Below are positions 18,528 to 29,200 of a DNA stretch of 64,000 nt, one piece after another. The stretch comes from Paenibacillus macquariensis (GTDB lineage Bacteria > Bacillota > Bacilli > Paenibacillales > Paenibacillaceae). The stretch spans positions 186,001 through 250,000 of the forward strand of contig NZ_FTNK01000005.1 of NCBI RefSeq assembly GCF_900156375.1, in the 5' to 3' direction. The notes below the pieces were generated by a model, which worked only from the letters and a program-made list of their open reading frames with translations, was not told where the DNA came from and did no database searches. The stretch's first letter is position 1. Every line of letters begins with the position of its first letter. The position numbers were made by a program, and so were the translations under genes.

Positions 18528-19445
18528 GTGTCAAAAAGAAAACCAAAAGAAAAAGACATCCATCGCCTTAGAGGTTCATGGAATATAGTGTTCAATTTAA
18601 TCGCTGGTATTTTTGCTTTCCTCTGTGTATTTCCTTTCTTGTTTGTTGTCATCATTTCCTTTACAGATGAGGGAGCACTGGCACGTGATGGCTATCAATT
18701 GATTCCATCCCAGTGGAGTCTGGAAGGTTACCGGTACGTACTTCAGAATGGAGAAGCACTGTTGAATTCCTACTTCGTGACAATTTCAGTCACGGTCATT
18801 GGAACCCTGATAAGTCTATTTATCACTGCATTGTATGCCTATGCTATTTCGAGAAAAAGCTTCAAATATCGTAACTTTTTCGCCTTTCTAGCTTTCTTCA
18901 CCATGTTATTTAATGGTGGTTTAGTACCGACTTACATTGTTGTCACACAATTATTAGGACTGAAAGATACGTTTTGGGCTCTGGTTCTACCGCTTGCTCT
19001 AAATGCGTTCTATATTATGATTCTACGCACCTTCTATACGACTAGTGTACCGGATGCCCTTATTGAAGCAGGTAAAATTGATGGGGCCGGAGAATTCCGC
19101 ATTTTCTTAAAAGTGGTACTGCCGCTTTCACTGCCGGGTCTTGCAACGATCGGTTTGTTCAGTACACTTGGTTATTGGAATGACTGGTTCAATGCACTTC
19201 TCTATATCGACAATCCAAATCTAGTACCGCTACAGTCGATGCTGATGCGGATCGAGACGAGTATGCAGTTCATTCTTCAGAATTCACAGAATAGCTCATT
19301 AAGTTTGGGTGCTATGCAAAATATGCCTCAAGATACTGCACGAATGGCGATGGTTGTCATTGCGACTGGACCAATTATCTTCGCATATCCTTTCTTCCAA
19401 CGTTACTTCATTCAGGGTCTGACTATTGGTGCTGTTAAAGAATAA
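18528..19445 (+). CDS. Sugar ABC transporter permease, YtcP type (module A)
   Basis: A 305-residue permease, partner of the preceding one. Signature parts are FPFLFVVIISFTDEGAL after helix 1, MLFNGGLVPTYIV, the EAA loop EAGKIDGAGEFRIF, and the C-terminal RYFIQGLTIGAVKE ending common to this family. GTG 18528 is chosen: GGAGGGAG ends 8 bases before it, whereas ATG 18510 lies inside that site's region. The gap to the upstream permease is 23 bases. Confidence 0.92.
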   Translation: MSKRKPKEKDIHRLRGSWNIVFNLIAGIFAFLCVFPFLFVVIISFTDEGALARDGYQLIPSQWSLEGYRYVLQNGEALLNSYFVTISVTVIGTLISLFITALYAYAISRKSFKYRNFFAFLAFFTMLFNGGLVPTYIVVTQLLGLKDTFWALVLPLALNAFYIMILRTFYTTSVPDALIEAGKIDGAGEFRIFLKVVLPLSLPGLATIGLFSTLGYWNDWFNALLYIDNPNLVPLQSMLMRIETSMQFILQNSQNSSLSLGAMQNMPQDTARMAMVVIATGPIIFAYPFFQRYFIQGLTIGAVKE

Positions 19446-19473
19446 ATTCATTTATAGAAAAGAGAGTGGAGCT

Positions 19474-21774
19474 ATGTTCTATCAAGACAGAAGTAAGCCA
19501 ACTGAAGAACGGGTGGAGCATCTGCTCGGACTTATGACTATAGAAGAAAAAGTGGGCCAACTCATTCAACCTTTCGGTTGGCAGACTTATGAACATAGCG
19601 ATGGAGAAGTTGTTCTCACGGAGGCTTTCAAGGCTCAAGTGAAGAACGGAGGTGTCGGTTCACTTTACGGTGTACTACGTGCTGATCCATGGACAGGTGT
19701 TACGCTAGAATCAGGACTTTCTCCGAGAGAAGGCGCTGAGGCTGTCAATGCGATCCAGAGGTATGCTATAGAGCAATCGCGCCTAGGTATCCCCATTCTG
19801 ATTGGTGAAGAATGCTCACATGGCCACATGGCCATTGGAGCAACTGTTTTTCCAGTACCTTTGTCAATCGGTAGTACATGGAATGTGGATTTATACCGTG
19901 AAATGTGCCGAGCTGTAGCTAGAGAGACGAGAAGCCAAGGAGGAGCGGTAACCTATTCTCCAGTGCTTGATGTGGTCCGCGATCCAAGATGGGGACGAAC
20001 AGAAGAATGCTTCGGAGAGGACGCGTACTTGATCAGTGAGTTCGCCGTTGCCTCGGTGGAGGGACTTCAAGGTGAACGTCTGGATAGCGAGGACAGTGTG
20101 GTAGCGACATTGAAACACTTCGTTGCTTATGGTAGTTCAGAAGGTGGAAGGAATGCCGGTCCTGTTCATATGGGACTTCGAGAATTACTTGAGGTAGACA
20201 TGCTACCCTTCAAGAAGGCTGTCGAAGCAGGTGCCGTCTCAATCATGCCTGCTTACAACGAAATTGATGGTATTCCTTGTACGGTGAATACGGAATTACT
20301 TGAGTCAATTCTCCGCTCGGAATGGGGATTTGACGGGATGTTAATTACCGACTGTGGTGCAATTGACATGTTGGCCTCCGGGCACGATACGGCAGAGGAT
20401 GGTATGGACGCAGCAGTACGGGCGATTTCAGCTGGGATTGACATGGAGATGTCTGGTGAAATGTTTGGTCGCTATTTACTGGAAGCTGTTCGTCAGAATA
20501 AACTTGATCCAGCAGTGTTGGATCAAGCTGTACGGCGGGTACTCACACTGAAATTCAAGTTGGGTCTGTTCGAACAACCTTATGCTGACCCGGATAAAGC
20601 TGCCAAGGTCATCGGTAGCGAGGAGCATATTAAGCTTGCACGGCAGTCGGCTTCAGAAGCAATCATTCTACTGAAAAATGAAGCGAATACGCTACCTTTA
20701 TCAAAGTCAACCGGCAAGATTGCTGTAATCGGACCGAATGCCGATCAGGGATATAATCAACTGGGTGATTATACATCGCCACAGCCGCGCTCCAAAGTAG
20801 TTACTGTACTGCAGGGCATCAGTAATCATTTGCAGAATGATCCCGATCGTCTCTTGTATGCTCCTGGTTGCCAGATTAAGGGGGACTCCAAGGAAGGGTT
20901 CGAATATGCTCTAGCTTGTGCGGGGCAGGCCGACACCGTTGTCATGGTGGTTGGAGGATCAAGTGCCCGCGACTTTGGTGAAGGAAGTATCGACTTGAAG
21001 ACGGGGGCATCCAAGGTGACGGAGCATTCTTGGAGTGATATGGAATGCGGTGAAGGTATTGACCGGATGACCCTCGAACTTGCAGGGGTGCAGCTAGAAC
21101 TTATTCAGGAAATTCATAGACTGGGCAAGCCAGTTGTTATTGTCTATATTAATGGAAGACCCATTGCTGAGCCGTGGGTAGACGAGCATGCCCATGCTAT
21201 TCTGGAGGCATGGTACCCGGGACAGGAAGGTGGAAATGCCATTGCTGATATATTGTTCGGCGAGGTGAATCCATCGGGTAGGCTTACAGTCTCTATTCCT
21301 AAGCATGTAGGACAGCTCCCGGTTTATTATAACGGCAAACGTTCACGTGGCAAGCGTTATCTTGAGGCAGATTCGCAGCCTAGTTATCCGTTTGGTTATG
21401 GACTAAGTTATACGGAATTCAGCTATTCAAATTTAAAAATAACAGCAGATACAATGTCCCCGTTAGGTACCGTATCCGTTTCAATTGAATTGACGAATAC
21501 AGGCCAGGTTGAAGGTTCGGAAGTGGTTCAATTGTATATTACTGATGTTGTTAGTACGGTTACAAGACCAGCGAAAGAGCTGAAGGACTTCTGCAAGGTT
21601 GCCCTGCAGCCTGGTGAGACCCGAACGGTGGAATTCACAATTTCTGCACAGCAACTCCAATGCATTGGAGTCGATTATAAACCTGTTGTTGAAGAAGGAT
21701 TGTTCCGGATTCAGGTAGGTAGGAATGTCAATGACACACTAAGTACTGATCTGATGGTTAGGGAGGTTCTATAA
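19474..21774 (+). CDS. Glycoside hydrolase family 3 enzyme (beta-glycosidase)
   Basis: A 766-residue cytoplasmic (no signal) GH3 enzyme. The (beta/alpha)8 domain has DVVRDPRWGR, the KHF motif at 214-216, and the nucleophile in ITDCGAI (D293). The alpha/beta sandwich domain follows (IILLKNEANTLPL, VIGPNADQGY), then a fibronectin-III-like domain (GYGLSYTEFSY, TRPAKELKDF). Specificity within GH3 (beta-glucoside, beta-xyloside or beta-N-acetylhexosaminide) cannot be fixed by eye. The bacterial NagZ-type His/Asp motif is absent and full-length FnIII architecture argues against NagZ. ATG 19474 has AGAGTGGAG upstream. It is the first enzyme of the operon, one base before the next gene. Confidence 0.88.
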   Translation: MFYQDRSKPTEERVEHLLGLMTIEEKVGQLIQPFGWQTYEHSDGEVVLTEAFKAQVKNGGVGSLYGVLRADPWTGVTLESGLSPREGAEAVNAIQRYAIEQSRLGIPILIGEECSHGHMAIGATVFPVPLSIGSTWNVDLYREMCRAVARETRSQGGAVTYSPVLDVVRDPRWGRTEECFGEDAYLISEFAVASVEGLQGERLDSEDSVVATLKHFVAYGSSEGGRNAGPVHMGLRELLEVDMLPFKKAVEAGAVSIMPAYNEIDGIPCTVNTELLESILRSEWGFDGMLITDCGAIDMLASGHDTAEDGMDAAVRAISAGIDMEMSGEMFGRYLLEAVRQNKLDPAVLDQAVRRVLTLKFKLGLFEQPYADPDKAAKVIGSEEHIKLARQSASEAIILLKNEANTLPLSKSTGKIAVIGPNADQGYNQLGDYTSPQPRSKVVTVLQGISNHLQNDPDRLLYAPGCQIKGDSKEGFEYALACAGQADTVVMVVGGSSARDFGEGSIDLKTGASKVTEHSWSDMECGEGIDRMTLELAGVQLELIQEIHRLGKPVVIVYINGRPIAEPWVDEHAHAILEAWYPGQEGGNAIADILFGEVNPSGRLTVSIPKHVGQLPVYYNGKRSRGKRYLEADSQPSYPFGYGLSYTEFSYSNLKITADTMSPLGTVSVSIELTNTGQVEGSEVVQLYITDVVSTVTRPAKELKDFCKVALQPGETRTVEFTISAQQLQCIGVDYKPVVEEGLFRIQVGRNVNDTLSTDLMVREVL

Positions 21775-21775
21775 T

Positions 21776-24700
21776 ATGGAACGTATTACACGATTTATTC
21801 GCGAATTGTCCGAGCATCAATGGCTCGAACAATCGGAACTTAGTGACTGGGAGATTACCCGAACGACCTATAAACTACCAGGTCAGTACGAAGATCGTGC
21901 ACTATACCCAGAGGGGAATGGATTGGTCCATTTTCCGAGTGTGCAGGGGACGACCTACTTCTTCAGACGAGTTGTTGAGCTGTCGGAAGACTGGATGAAT
22001 GGCGACGCGGGCTTGTTGTTTGAATCGGGTGGAGAGGGTTTGCTCCGTATAAATGGCTTATCACGTCAGGGACTTGATCGAAATCATACGTATGTGACGT
22101 TAAAGCCAATATTACAGCAGGCAGGAACCACCGTCAGAACGCTTGAATTGGAAATTGAATTATATGATCCGATTCCCGAGCCGGTAGATCCGCTTAACCA
22201 GCAGGCTGTTATTCAGCCGCCGATTCGCTCGGTACGTAGTCTGCTTGTGTTGCCTAATCGTTCAGTTCAAAGCCTGATGCATACGGTAACCGTGATCCGA
22301 GCTTCTGCTGTTCTTTTACCAGAGCAGGATTTCCGTCGTAATCGACTGATTCAAGCGCTGTATGAAACGATGGACACATTTGTTGCCATGGACAAGAAGG
22401 AAATACGTGAAGGTAATACAATCATCTCGCTAGAAGAGAAATTGAAGAAGCGTGTGAACGAGATTGGTGGAAATGCCGAAGGGATTCAGCATATGGTTGG
22501 GCAGTCGCATATTGATATTGCCTGGTTGTGGCCGGTTCGAGAGACGGTACGCAAGACCAGTCGTACATTCTCCACCATTGATGCGTTGATGAGCGAGTAT
22601 CCTGATTTCAAGTATGCGCAGAGCCAGCCACTGCTCTTTTCTTTTCTCAAAGAGAACGACCCGGAACTTTATGAACGGGTCAAAGCAAGAATTGCAGAAG
22701 GGCGCTGGGAGCTAGTTGGTGGGATGTGGGTCGAGCCGGATCTGAATATACCAAGTGGTGAATCACTTATGCGACAGATGCTCTATGGACAGCGGTTTTA
22801 TAAAGAAGAATTCGGGATGACTTCTGATATTGAATGGCTTCCGGATACGTTCGGATATTGTGCTTCGCTGCCACAAATCTTGAAGCATGGTGGTGTGAAC
22901 TATTTCATGACCACCAAACTTGGCTGGAACGACACCAACGTATTTCCATATGATCTGTTCCACTGGGTTGGAATTGATGGTACACCAATGCTTTCATATC
23001 TCAATCATGGTGTGAATGAGAATACGATGCCTAAGGATATCCATGATCATTGGCAGTCCTATAGACAAAAAGATAACCATGATGAACAAATGTTATTGTA
23101 CGGACACGGTGATGGTGGTGGTGGTGTAACCCGCGAAATGCTTGAATATATAGAGCGTGGTGAGCTGATGGTTGGCCAACCGGAGGTCCGATATAGCACA
23201 GCCGCAGATTTCTTCGGCGCAATAACAGAGCAGGATCCGAAGTTGCCACAGTGGCGTGGAGATCTGTACTTGGAGCTTCACCGCGGAACCTACACCACGC
23301 ACGGACGGAACAAGAGAAGCAATCGCAAGGCTGAAATATTGTATCGTGAAGGGGAACTTTGGAGTGCTTTGGCGGCACCATTGCTGACACAGGCAGAAGA
23401 ACGTGAAGTCCAGGGCATCCTTCACGAGGGATGGAAACTGATTTTACTAAATCAATTCCATGATATTATTCCAGGCTCTGCTATTACGGAAGCCTACGAA
23501 ACATCTGAGAAAGAATATACGCAAATTTTCGAAAAAGGAAACAGTGGTCTTCAGTATGGACTAAATAAACTTGTTGCTGATATAACAACGCAAGGAGCAG
23601 GTACCCCATATCTTATCTTCAATAGCTTGGGTTGGGAGCGGGATACTGTTATTGAGAGCGAAATAACAAGTGGTAAAACGTGTGCTGCATTCTATAATCA
23701 TGAAGGTAAACGTCTGGATACTGATATGATACGTGGAGAAAATGGAGACAACGATAAATTGTCCGTCCGTGTATCCGGTATTCCGGCATTTGGATATAAG
23801 ATAGTATGGCTTAGAGATGAAGAAATGATTGTCTCAGCGGATGCTACGGATCGACCGAATATGCTTGGGGATCATTGGGAGACAGCATTCTACAGCGTGC
23901 GATTTAATGCTAATGGGGAAATGGTAAGCTTGTTCGACAAGAAGGCTCAGAGGGAAATCGTGAAGGCTGGTGAACTGGCCAATCGTTTTCATTTCTACCA
24001 TGACCGTCCTACACTGTGGGATGCATGGGATATCGATGAACGATATGAAGAACAGCGAGCAGGCGAAGCGGTGCTGCTTGAGAAGAAGCTGATTATGGCC
24101 GGAAGTACACAAGATATTCTCAGGTTCCGCTGGCAGCTTCATCAATCTGAAATCACGCAAGATATCGTATTTTACCATCACGATTCTCGAATTGACTTCA
24201 AGACACATGTACGTTGGAATGAGTCACATAAGCTACTCAAAGTAGGATTCCCAGTTGATATCGTGACGGACAAAGCGACGTATGAGATTCCCTTTGGCGC
24301 GCTAGAACGACCAACGCATCGCAACACGAGCTGGGAGCAGGCGCAATATGAAGTTTGTGGTCACCGCTTCGCTGACGTGTCGGAAAGAGGATATGGTGTC
24401 AGTCTGTTGAATGATTGTAAGTATGGCTATGATGTCCAAGGCAGTACCCTGCGGTTGTCTCTGCTACGGGCACCTAAGTGGCCCGACATAACCGCTGATT
24501 TAGGGGAGCATGAGTTCACTTACTCGCTATATCCGCATGCCGGAGATTGGCGGACTGCCCATACGGTAAGGAAAGCGGCTGAGCTTAATCATGTTATGCC
24601 TGTTGTAGTAAGCGAACAACGGAAGGGAACGCTACCGTCTTGCTTGTCGTTCATTCCATTCAAGAGTCAAGAAGTGGTATTGGATACCATTAAACCAGCA

Positions 24701-24913
24701 GAAGATGGCAATGGTATCATTCTTCGTTTCTATGAATCTTCTGGTGGACGCGAGACTGTATCTCTAAGTTGGCCTAATGCACTTAAGAATGCTTATGTAT
24801 CGAATGCTCTTGAGGAGCAATTTGAAGAACTTGAAATGACCAAGGGAACCATTGAACTTCAATTTTCCCCATATGAAATTAAAACGGTGAGACTAATCCC
24901 AAACATATCATAA
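21776..24913 (+). CDS. GH38 alpha-mannosidase, long type
   Basis: A 1045-residue cytoplasmic alpha-mannosidase. An N-terminal beta-sandwich region (~1-230) precedes the catalytic domain with the zinc-binding QSHIDIAW (H245, D247), the nucleophile in WLPDTFGY (D357) and LYGHGDGGGG containing a further metal histidine. The C-terminal ~450 residues form the mid/beta-sandwich domains (FDKKAQREI, WDAWDIDERYEEQ). The length and WDIDERYE-type mid-domain resemble the Ams1/lysosome-like cytosolic group that acts on alpha-1,2/1,3/1,6-mannosides of free N-glycans. AGGGAGG lies 9 bases upstream of ATG. It is one of two distinct GH38 genes in the operon. Confidence 0.93.
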   Translation: MERITRFIRELSEHQWLEQSELSDWEITRTTYKLPGQYEDRALYPEGNGLVHFPSVQGTTYFFRRVVELSEDWMNGDAGLLFESGGEGLLRINGLSRQGLDRNHTYVTLKPILQQAGTTVRTLELEIELYDPIPEPVDPLNQQAVIQPPIRSVRSLLVLPNRSVQSLMHTVTVIRASAVLLPEQDFRRNRLIQALYETMDTFVAMDKKEIREGNTIISLEEKLKKRVNEIGGNAEGIQHMVGQSHIDIAWLWPVRETVRKTSRTFSTIDALMSEYPDFKYAQSQPLLFSFLKENDPELYERVKARIAEGRWELVGGMWVEPDLNIPSGESLMRQMLYGQRFYKEEFGMTSDIEWLPDTFGYCASLPQILKHGGVNYFMTTKLGWNDTNVFPYDLFHWVGIDGTPMLSYLNHGVNENTMPKDIHDHWQSYRQKDNHDEQMLLYGHGDGGGGVTREMLEYIERGELMVGQPEVRYSTAADFFGAITEQDPKLPQWRGDLYLELHRGTYTTHGRNKRSNRKAEILYREGELWSALAAPLLTQAEEREVQGILHEGWKLILLNQFHDIIPGSAITEAYETSEKEYTQIFEKGNSGLQYGLNKLVADITTQGAGTPYLIFNSLGWERDTVIESEITSGKTCAAFYNHEGKRLDTDMIRGENGDNDKLSVRVSGIPAFGYKIVWLRDEEMIVSADATDRPNMLGDHWETAFYSVRFNANGEMVSLFDKKAQREIVKAGELANRFHFYHDRPTLWDAWDIDERYEEQRAGEAVLLEKKLIMAGSTQDILRFRWQLHQSEITQDIVFYHHDSRIDFKTHVRWNESHKLLKVGFPVDIVTDKATYEIPFGALERPTHRNTSWEQAQYEVCGHRFADVSERGYGVSLLNDCKYGYDVQGSTLRLSLLRAPKWPDITADLGEHEFTYSLYPHAGDWRTAHTVRKAAELNHVMPVVVSEQRKGTLPSCLSFIPFKSQEVVLDTIKPAEDGNGIILRFYESSGGRETVSLSWPNALKNAYVSNALEEQFEELEMTKGTIELQFSPYEIKTVRLIPNIS

Positions 24914-24923
24914 AGGAGTGACC

Positions 24924-26246
24924 ATGATGGAACAATTCAGACTTCCAACGATCACAATGCCGAAGTTTCCACTTCCGCAGGCTATTCAAGAGGTATTAAA
25001 CGAGGCAGAGGAGAAATTGGCTCATCGCCCTAAATTGTTACAACTGTTCAAGAACTGTTTCCCGAATACGCTTGAGACGACGACTAAGCTTATGGATGAC
25101 GGAACAACATTCGTGATTACTGGAGATATTCCAGCTTCATGGCTTCGTGACTCTGTGGAGCAGGTTATGCACTACATCCCATTTGCAAAGAATGATGCTG
25201 ATCTTCAGCGTATTATTGGTGGGTTAATTAAGCGTCATATTCAATATATTCATATCGATCCGTATGCGAATGCATTTAATGAAACAGCGAATGATTGGCA
25301 TTGGAGCACAGCCGATATCACGGAAATGTCCCCATGGGTATGGGAACGTAAATTCGAGATCGATTCTCTATGTTTCTCTATGCGTCTAGCGCATGCTTAT
25401 TGGAAAGAAACAGGATTGACTGATATATTCGATGCCGGATTTAAGGCAGCTATGGTTAAGATCTTCAACTTGTTTAAAACAGAGCAACGCCATTTCGAAT
25501 TGTCCCCTTACCGTTTCACACGTAATAACGGTATTCCAGAAGACTCACTACGTAACGACGGAATGGGTATGCCTGTCAACTATACTGGTATGGTATGGTC
25601 TGGGTTCCGCTCAAGTGATGATGCTTGTGACTTCCACTACAACATTCCAGGGAATATGTTCGCTGTTGTTGCATTGCGTCAGATGCAGGAAATTATGGAA
25701 TGGGTATTCCGTGACATCGAGTTTCTGGACGAGCTTAAAGCGCTGGAAGCAGATATTGATCATGGGATCCAGTTATACGGTATTTACCGTCATCCGACAT
25801 TCGGACCAATCTATGCTTACGAAACAGATGGTTTTGGCAACTTCTGTTTGATGGACGATGCGGGTACACCGGGTCTTATGTCTATCCCTTATTTGGGCTA
25901 TGTTACGGCAGACGATGAAATCTATCAGAATACGAGACGTTTTGCTTTGAGTAAAGAGAATCCATTTTATTTTGAAGGTTCAGCAGCTAAAGGTATTGGC
26001 AGTCCGCATACTCCAAAAGGATACATCTGGCATATGGCGTTGTCTATGCAAGGATTGACGGCTTCAACGAAGGAAGAGAAGCTAGAAATGATTGCGATGC
26101 TAGAGGCGACAGATGCAGACACAGGATTTATGCACGAAGGTTTCCATGTTGATGACCCTAGTATTTTCACTAGAAAATGGTTTGCTTGGTCTAATAGTCT
26201 GTTCTCCCAGCTTGTCTACAAAGCGATGAAGGAGGACCTTCTATGA
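24924..26246 (+). CDS. GH125 exo-alpha-1,6-mannosidase
   Basis: A 440-residue soluble enzyme with an (alpha/alpha)6 fold. It shows GH125 hallmarks such as TGDIPASWLRDSVEQ, the DWHWSTAD region, FEIDSLCFSMRLAHAYW and WSGFRSSDDACDFHYNIP. GH125 enzymes, for example those of Streptococcus pneumoniae and Clostridium perfringens, remove non-reducing alpha-1,6-linked mannose by inversion, complementing GH38 on N-glycan cores. AAAGGAG ends 5 bases before ATG 24924; ATG 24927 is equally possible. The stop overlaps the next start by four bases (ATGA). Confidence 0.93.
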   Translation: MMEQFRLPTITMPKFPLPQAIQEVLNEAEEKLAHRPKLLQLFKNCFPNTLETTTKLMDDGTTFVITGDIPASWLRDSVEQVMHYIPFAKNDADLQRIIGGLIKRHIQYIHIDPYANAFNETANDWHWSTADITEMSPWVWERKFEIDSLCFSMRLAHAYWKETGLTDIFDAGFKAAMVKIFNLFKTEQRHFELSPYRFTRNNGIPEDSLRNDGMGMPVNYTGMVWSGFRSSDDACDFHYNIPGNMFAVVALRQMQEIMEWVFRDIEFLDELKALEADIDHGIQLYGIYRHPTFGPIYAYETDGFGNFCLMDDAGTPGLMSIPYLGYVTADDEIYQNTRRFALSKENPFYFEGSAAKGIGSPHTPKGYIWHMALSMQGLTASTKEEKLEMIAMLEATDADTGFMHEGFHVDDPSIFTRKWFAWSNSLFSQLVYKAMKEDLL

Positions 26247-29200
26247 GCAAACCGATAGTCATATTTTACGATTCGGATTTTCCGATTTTTGGTTCAATAT
26301 CTGAGCAGGCTATCGAATCGATGAGTCGTTTCGGCACGATTGTGAATGGGGATCAGCTTGCAGAAGCACTTCGGGGAACCGAAGGCGGTTGTTTCATCAA
26401 CATGCATGCACCTTATTTTCCGAAATTGGCATGGTCGGACATCCTTGACTATTTGAAAAGAGGCGGCGGGCTGATCAGCATCGGTGGTGCCCCATTCAAA
26501 CATCCAGTTCGCCGCGAAGGCGGACAATGGCATGTAGAAGCAGAACAGACTTCTTATCATCAGCAGCTGTATATTCATGAGGCTCTACGCGTTGATTGCT
26601 CAAGCATCCAATCGCTAGTGGCATCGGATGACATTCCTTTGCTTAAGGGTCAAGAGTCCCTGTTCACACCGAGTACGGATACATGGAACCTTGTACCACA
26701 TACGACGAAGACGAGTGATCTACCGCATCAAATGGGTTCCTCAGGTCCGATGAGCACACGGATTTATCCGCTACTGAAAGGACTTGTGATGGACGGCAGG
26801 GAAATGGCTGCTCCAGTAGTACTCTGGGAGAACACACTCGGGTTGTTTGGAGGTTCGCGCTGGTTGTTCGTAAATACACCAGTGACTGCTTCTTTAGGGG
26901 AACAAGAGGGTCTATCCGCGATACAGACATGGGCTGATTTCTGCGCTAAGGGCGTTACAGAAATGTGGATTAAACCAACCTACGGATCCTATGAGTCAGG
27001 TGAACGAGCGATGCTCACACTTCAGATCCAACAGCTTGAACGGGCAATAGCATCTTCCCAGAAGGAAGAACCATGGAAGTTCACGATTACGGTACAACAT
27101 GAAGAAGATGCCTCCCTACGTTGGTCTCACAACATGGAGATGCAGGCTAATGCTGAACTGAACATCGTTCGTATTCCTGTTCCTTTGGAAATCAGAAGCG
27201 GTCTGTACCAGATTGAATGCCAAGCAGAAGCAAGTGATGGTGAAGTTCGCGTGCTGCGTCAAGGCTTCTGGGGACATGCTCCTGAGATGCTAGCAGCAGG
27301 AGAACCTGTAACGGCTGGAAGAGATTATTTCATAAAGGATGGTCGCCCACTACCGGTAGTAGGGATGACCTATATGACAAGTGATGTGGCTCGGAAATTT
27401 CTGTTCCTTCCAAATGTTGCTGTATGGAATCGCGATATGGCTCAGATGCGTAAGGCAGGAATTAACTGGATTCGCACGGGTATTTGGACAGCCTATCGTA
27501 ATGTGATGCAAGACGATGGTCACGTATCGGAAGATGTACTACGCGCGATTGATGCCTTTATCATGACGGCGAAGAAGAACGACCTTCAGGTAACCTTTAC
27601 ATTCTTCTCTTTCACACCCGAAACGTGGGGAGGCGTGAATCCTTATCTGGATCCACAGAGTGTGGAAGCCCAGAAGAGATTCATCCGTTCTATCGTATCT
27701 CGTCATAAAGAGACATCCAATGTGGATTGGGATCTGATCAATGAACCGTCGATGTTTGATCCGGTACGTATTTTCTCAGCGGGTCCGAGTTCATGTCATG
27801 ACCGCTTTGAGAGCCAAGCTTTCGTAGAATGGCTTCAAGCGAGACATGGCGTGATCGAAGTGCTTCAGGAACGTTGGAATATGACGCCAGATGAACTTCC
27901 GAGCTTTGCTTCGGCACAACTTCCGGAATCATCAGAGATTAACTTCGACGTGCAAGATATGCACAATGCTAAGCGGGGAACACGCTGGCTTGATTACTGC
28001 TTATTCTCCATGGATATGCATAACCGTTGGGCGAAGCAGTTAAATGATACGATTAAGGAACAATGTCCAGGTCATATGGTAACGGTTGGCCAGGATGAAG
28101 GGCTAGGAGCGCAACGTCCTTCACCGTTCTTCTACGAAGAAGCGGTAGATTACACGACCGTGCATTCATGGTGGTTTAACGACTATCTGACGTGGGATGG
28201 CATCTTTGCCAAGACCCCGAATAAGCCAAATCTTATTCAGGAGACAGGCGTCATGTACGTCGAAACCCCAGATGGACTAGCTAAACGTTCGGAGCAAGAG
28301 CTACACAGCTTGCTGGAACGTAAGTACGCCTATGCCTTTGGGACTGCCGGAGCAGGAGCTGTACACTGGATCTGGAACACGAATTTCTATATGGATAATG
28401 CGAATGAGTCCCATATCGGGGCGCTGAGAGCGGATGGAACGGAGAAACCGGAGGCGAACGTTTCTTATGATTTCGGTCAGTTTATTGAAGGTATCCGTGA
28501 TGTGTTTGGTGATCGGAAGTTAGAAGAGGTTGCGGCGGTATTCCCTTATTCCAACGACTTCTCTAACCGTAAGTTGGCCTTTGATGCTACAACGCAGCTA
28601 ACGCGTATTCTTGCATATGACCTCAAGGTACCTTTCCGTGGTGCTTCTGAATACCACTTGGATGACTTGGAAAAGAATCCAGTGAAGCTTATTATGCTGC
28701 CGAGCGCGCATAACTTTGACGATGCGGCGATGGAACAGCTGATCCGTATTGTTGAGGAGACAGGGGCAGTGCTACTTGCCACTGGTCCACTGAGTATTGA
28801 TGCTTACTGGCGCCCAACGGATCGCCTGAGCGATATCCTGGGCAAGCGGGAGTTACGCAATGTACGCCGTGAAGAAGTACTTGACCTTCAGGGGCAAGCA
28901 TTACCTGTATCTTTCGGTCACCGACGCATTGCAGAGGTGACGAAAGAAGCGTCCGTTCACAGATCACTAGATAACGCCATCGGAGATTCTGTCGTGAACA
29001 TTCCACTTGGAAAGGGACGACTCATCTGGAGTCCACTACCTGTTGAACTAAGTGGTCAGAAAGATACTACAGCTGCACTATATCGCTACGCGATGGACGT
29101 TGCAGGTGTGGAGCGTGAGCTTGAATGGGTTAGCGGTGGTAATTTGGCTGGTGTCTACGGGCGCAAGTTGAGCTTCGCTAATGGAGCACTCTTCACCTTC

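Noticed and set aside
19474..21774. Reading the first GH3 as NagZ-type beta-N-acetylglucosaminidase
   Set aside because: The His-Asp dyad motif of NagZ was not seen and the enzyme has the full three-domain beta-glycosidase layout with the D293 nucleophile.
23031..23425. Minus-strand frames with His-rich stretches in the first GH38 gene
   Set aside because: They are the complement of the GGT-rich codons of the conserved GHGDGGGG loop, not independent genes.
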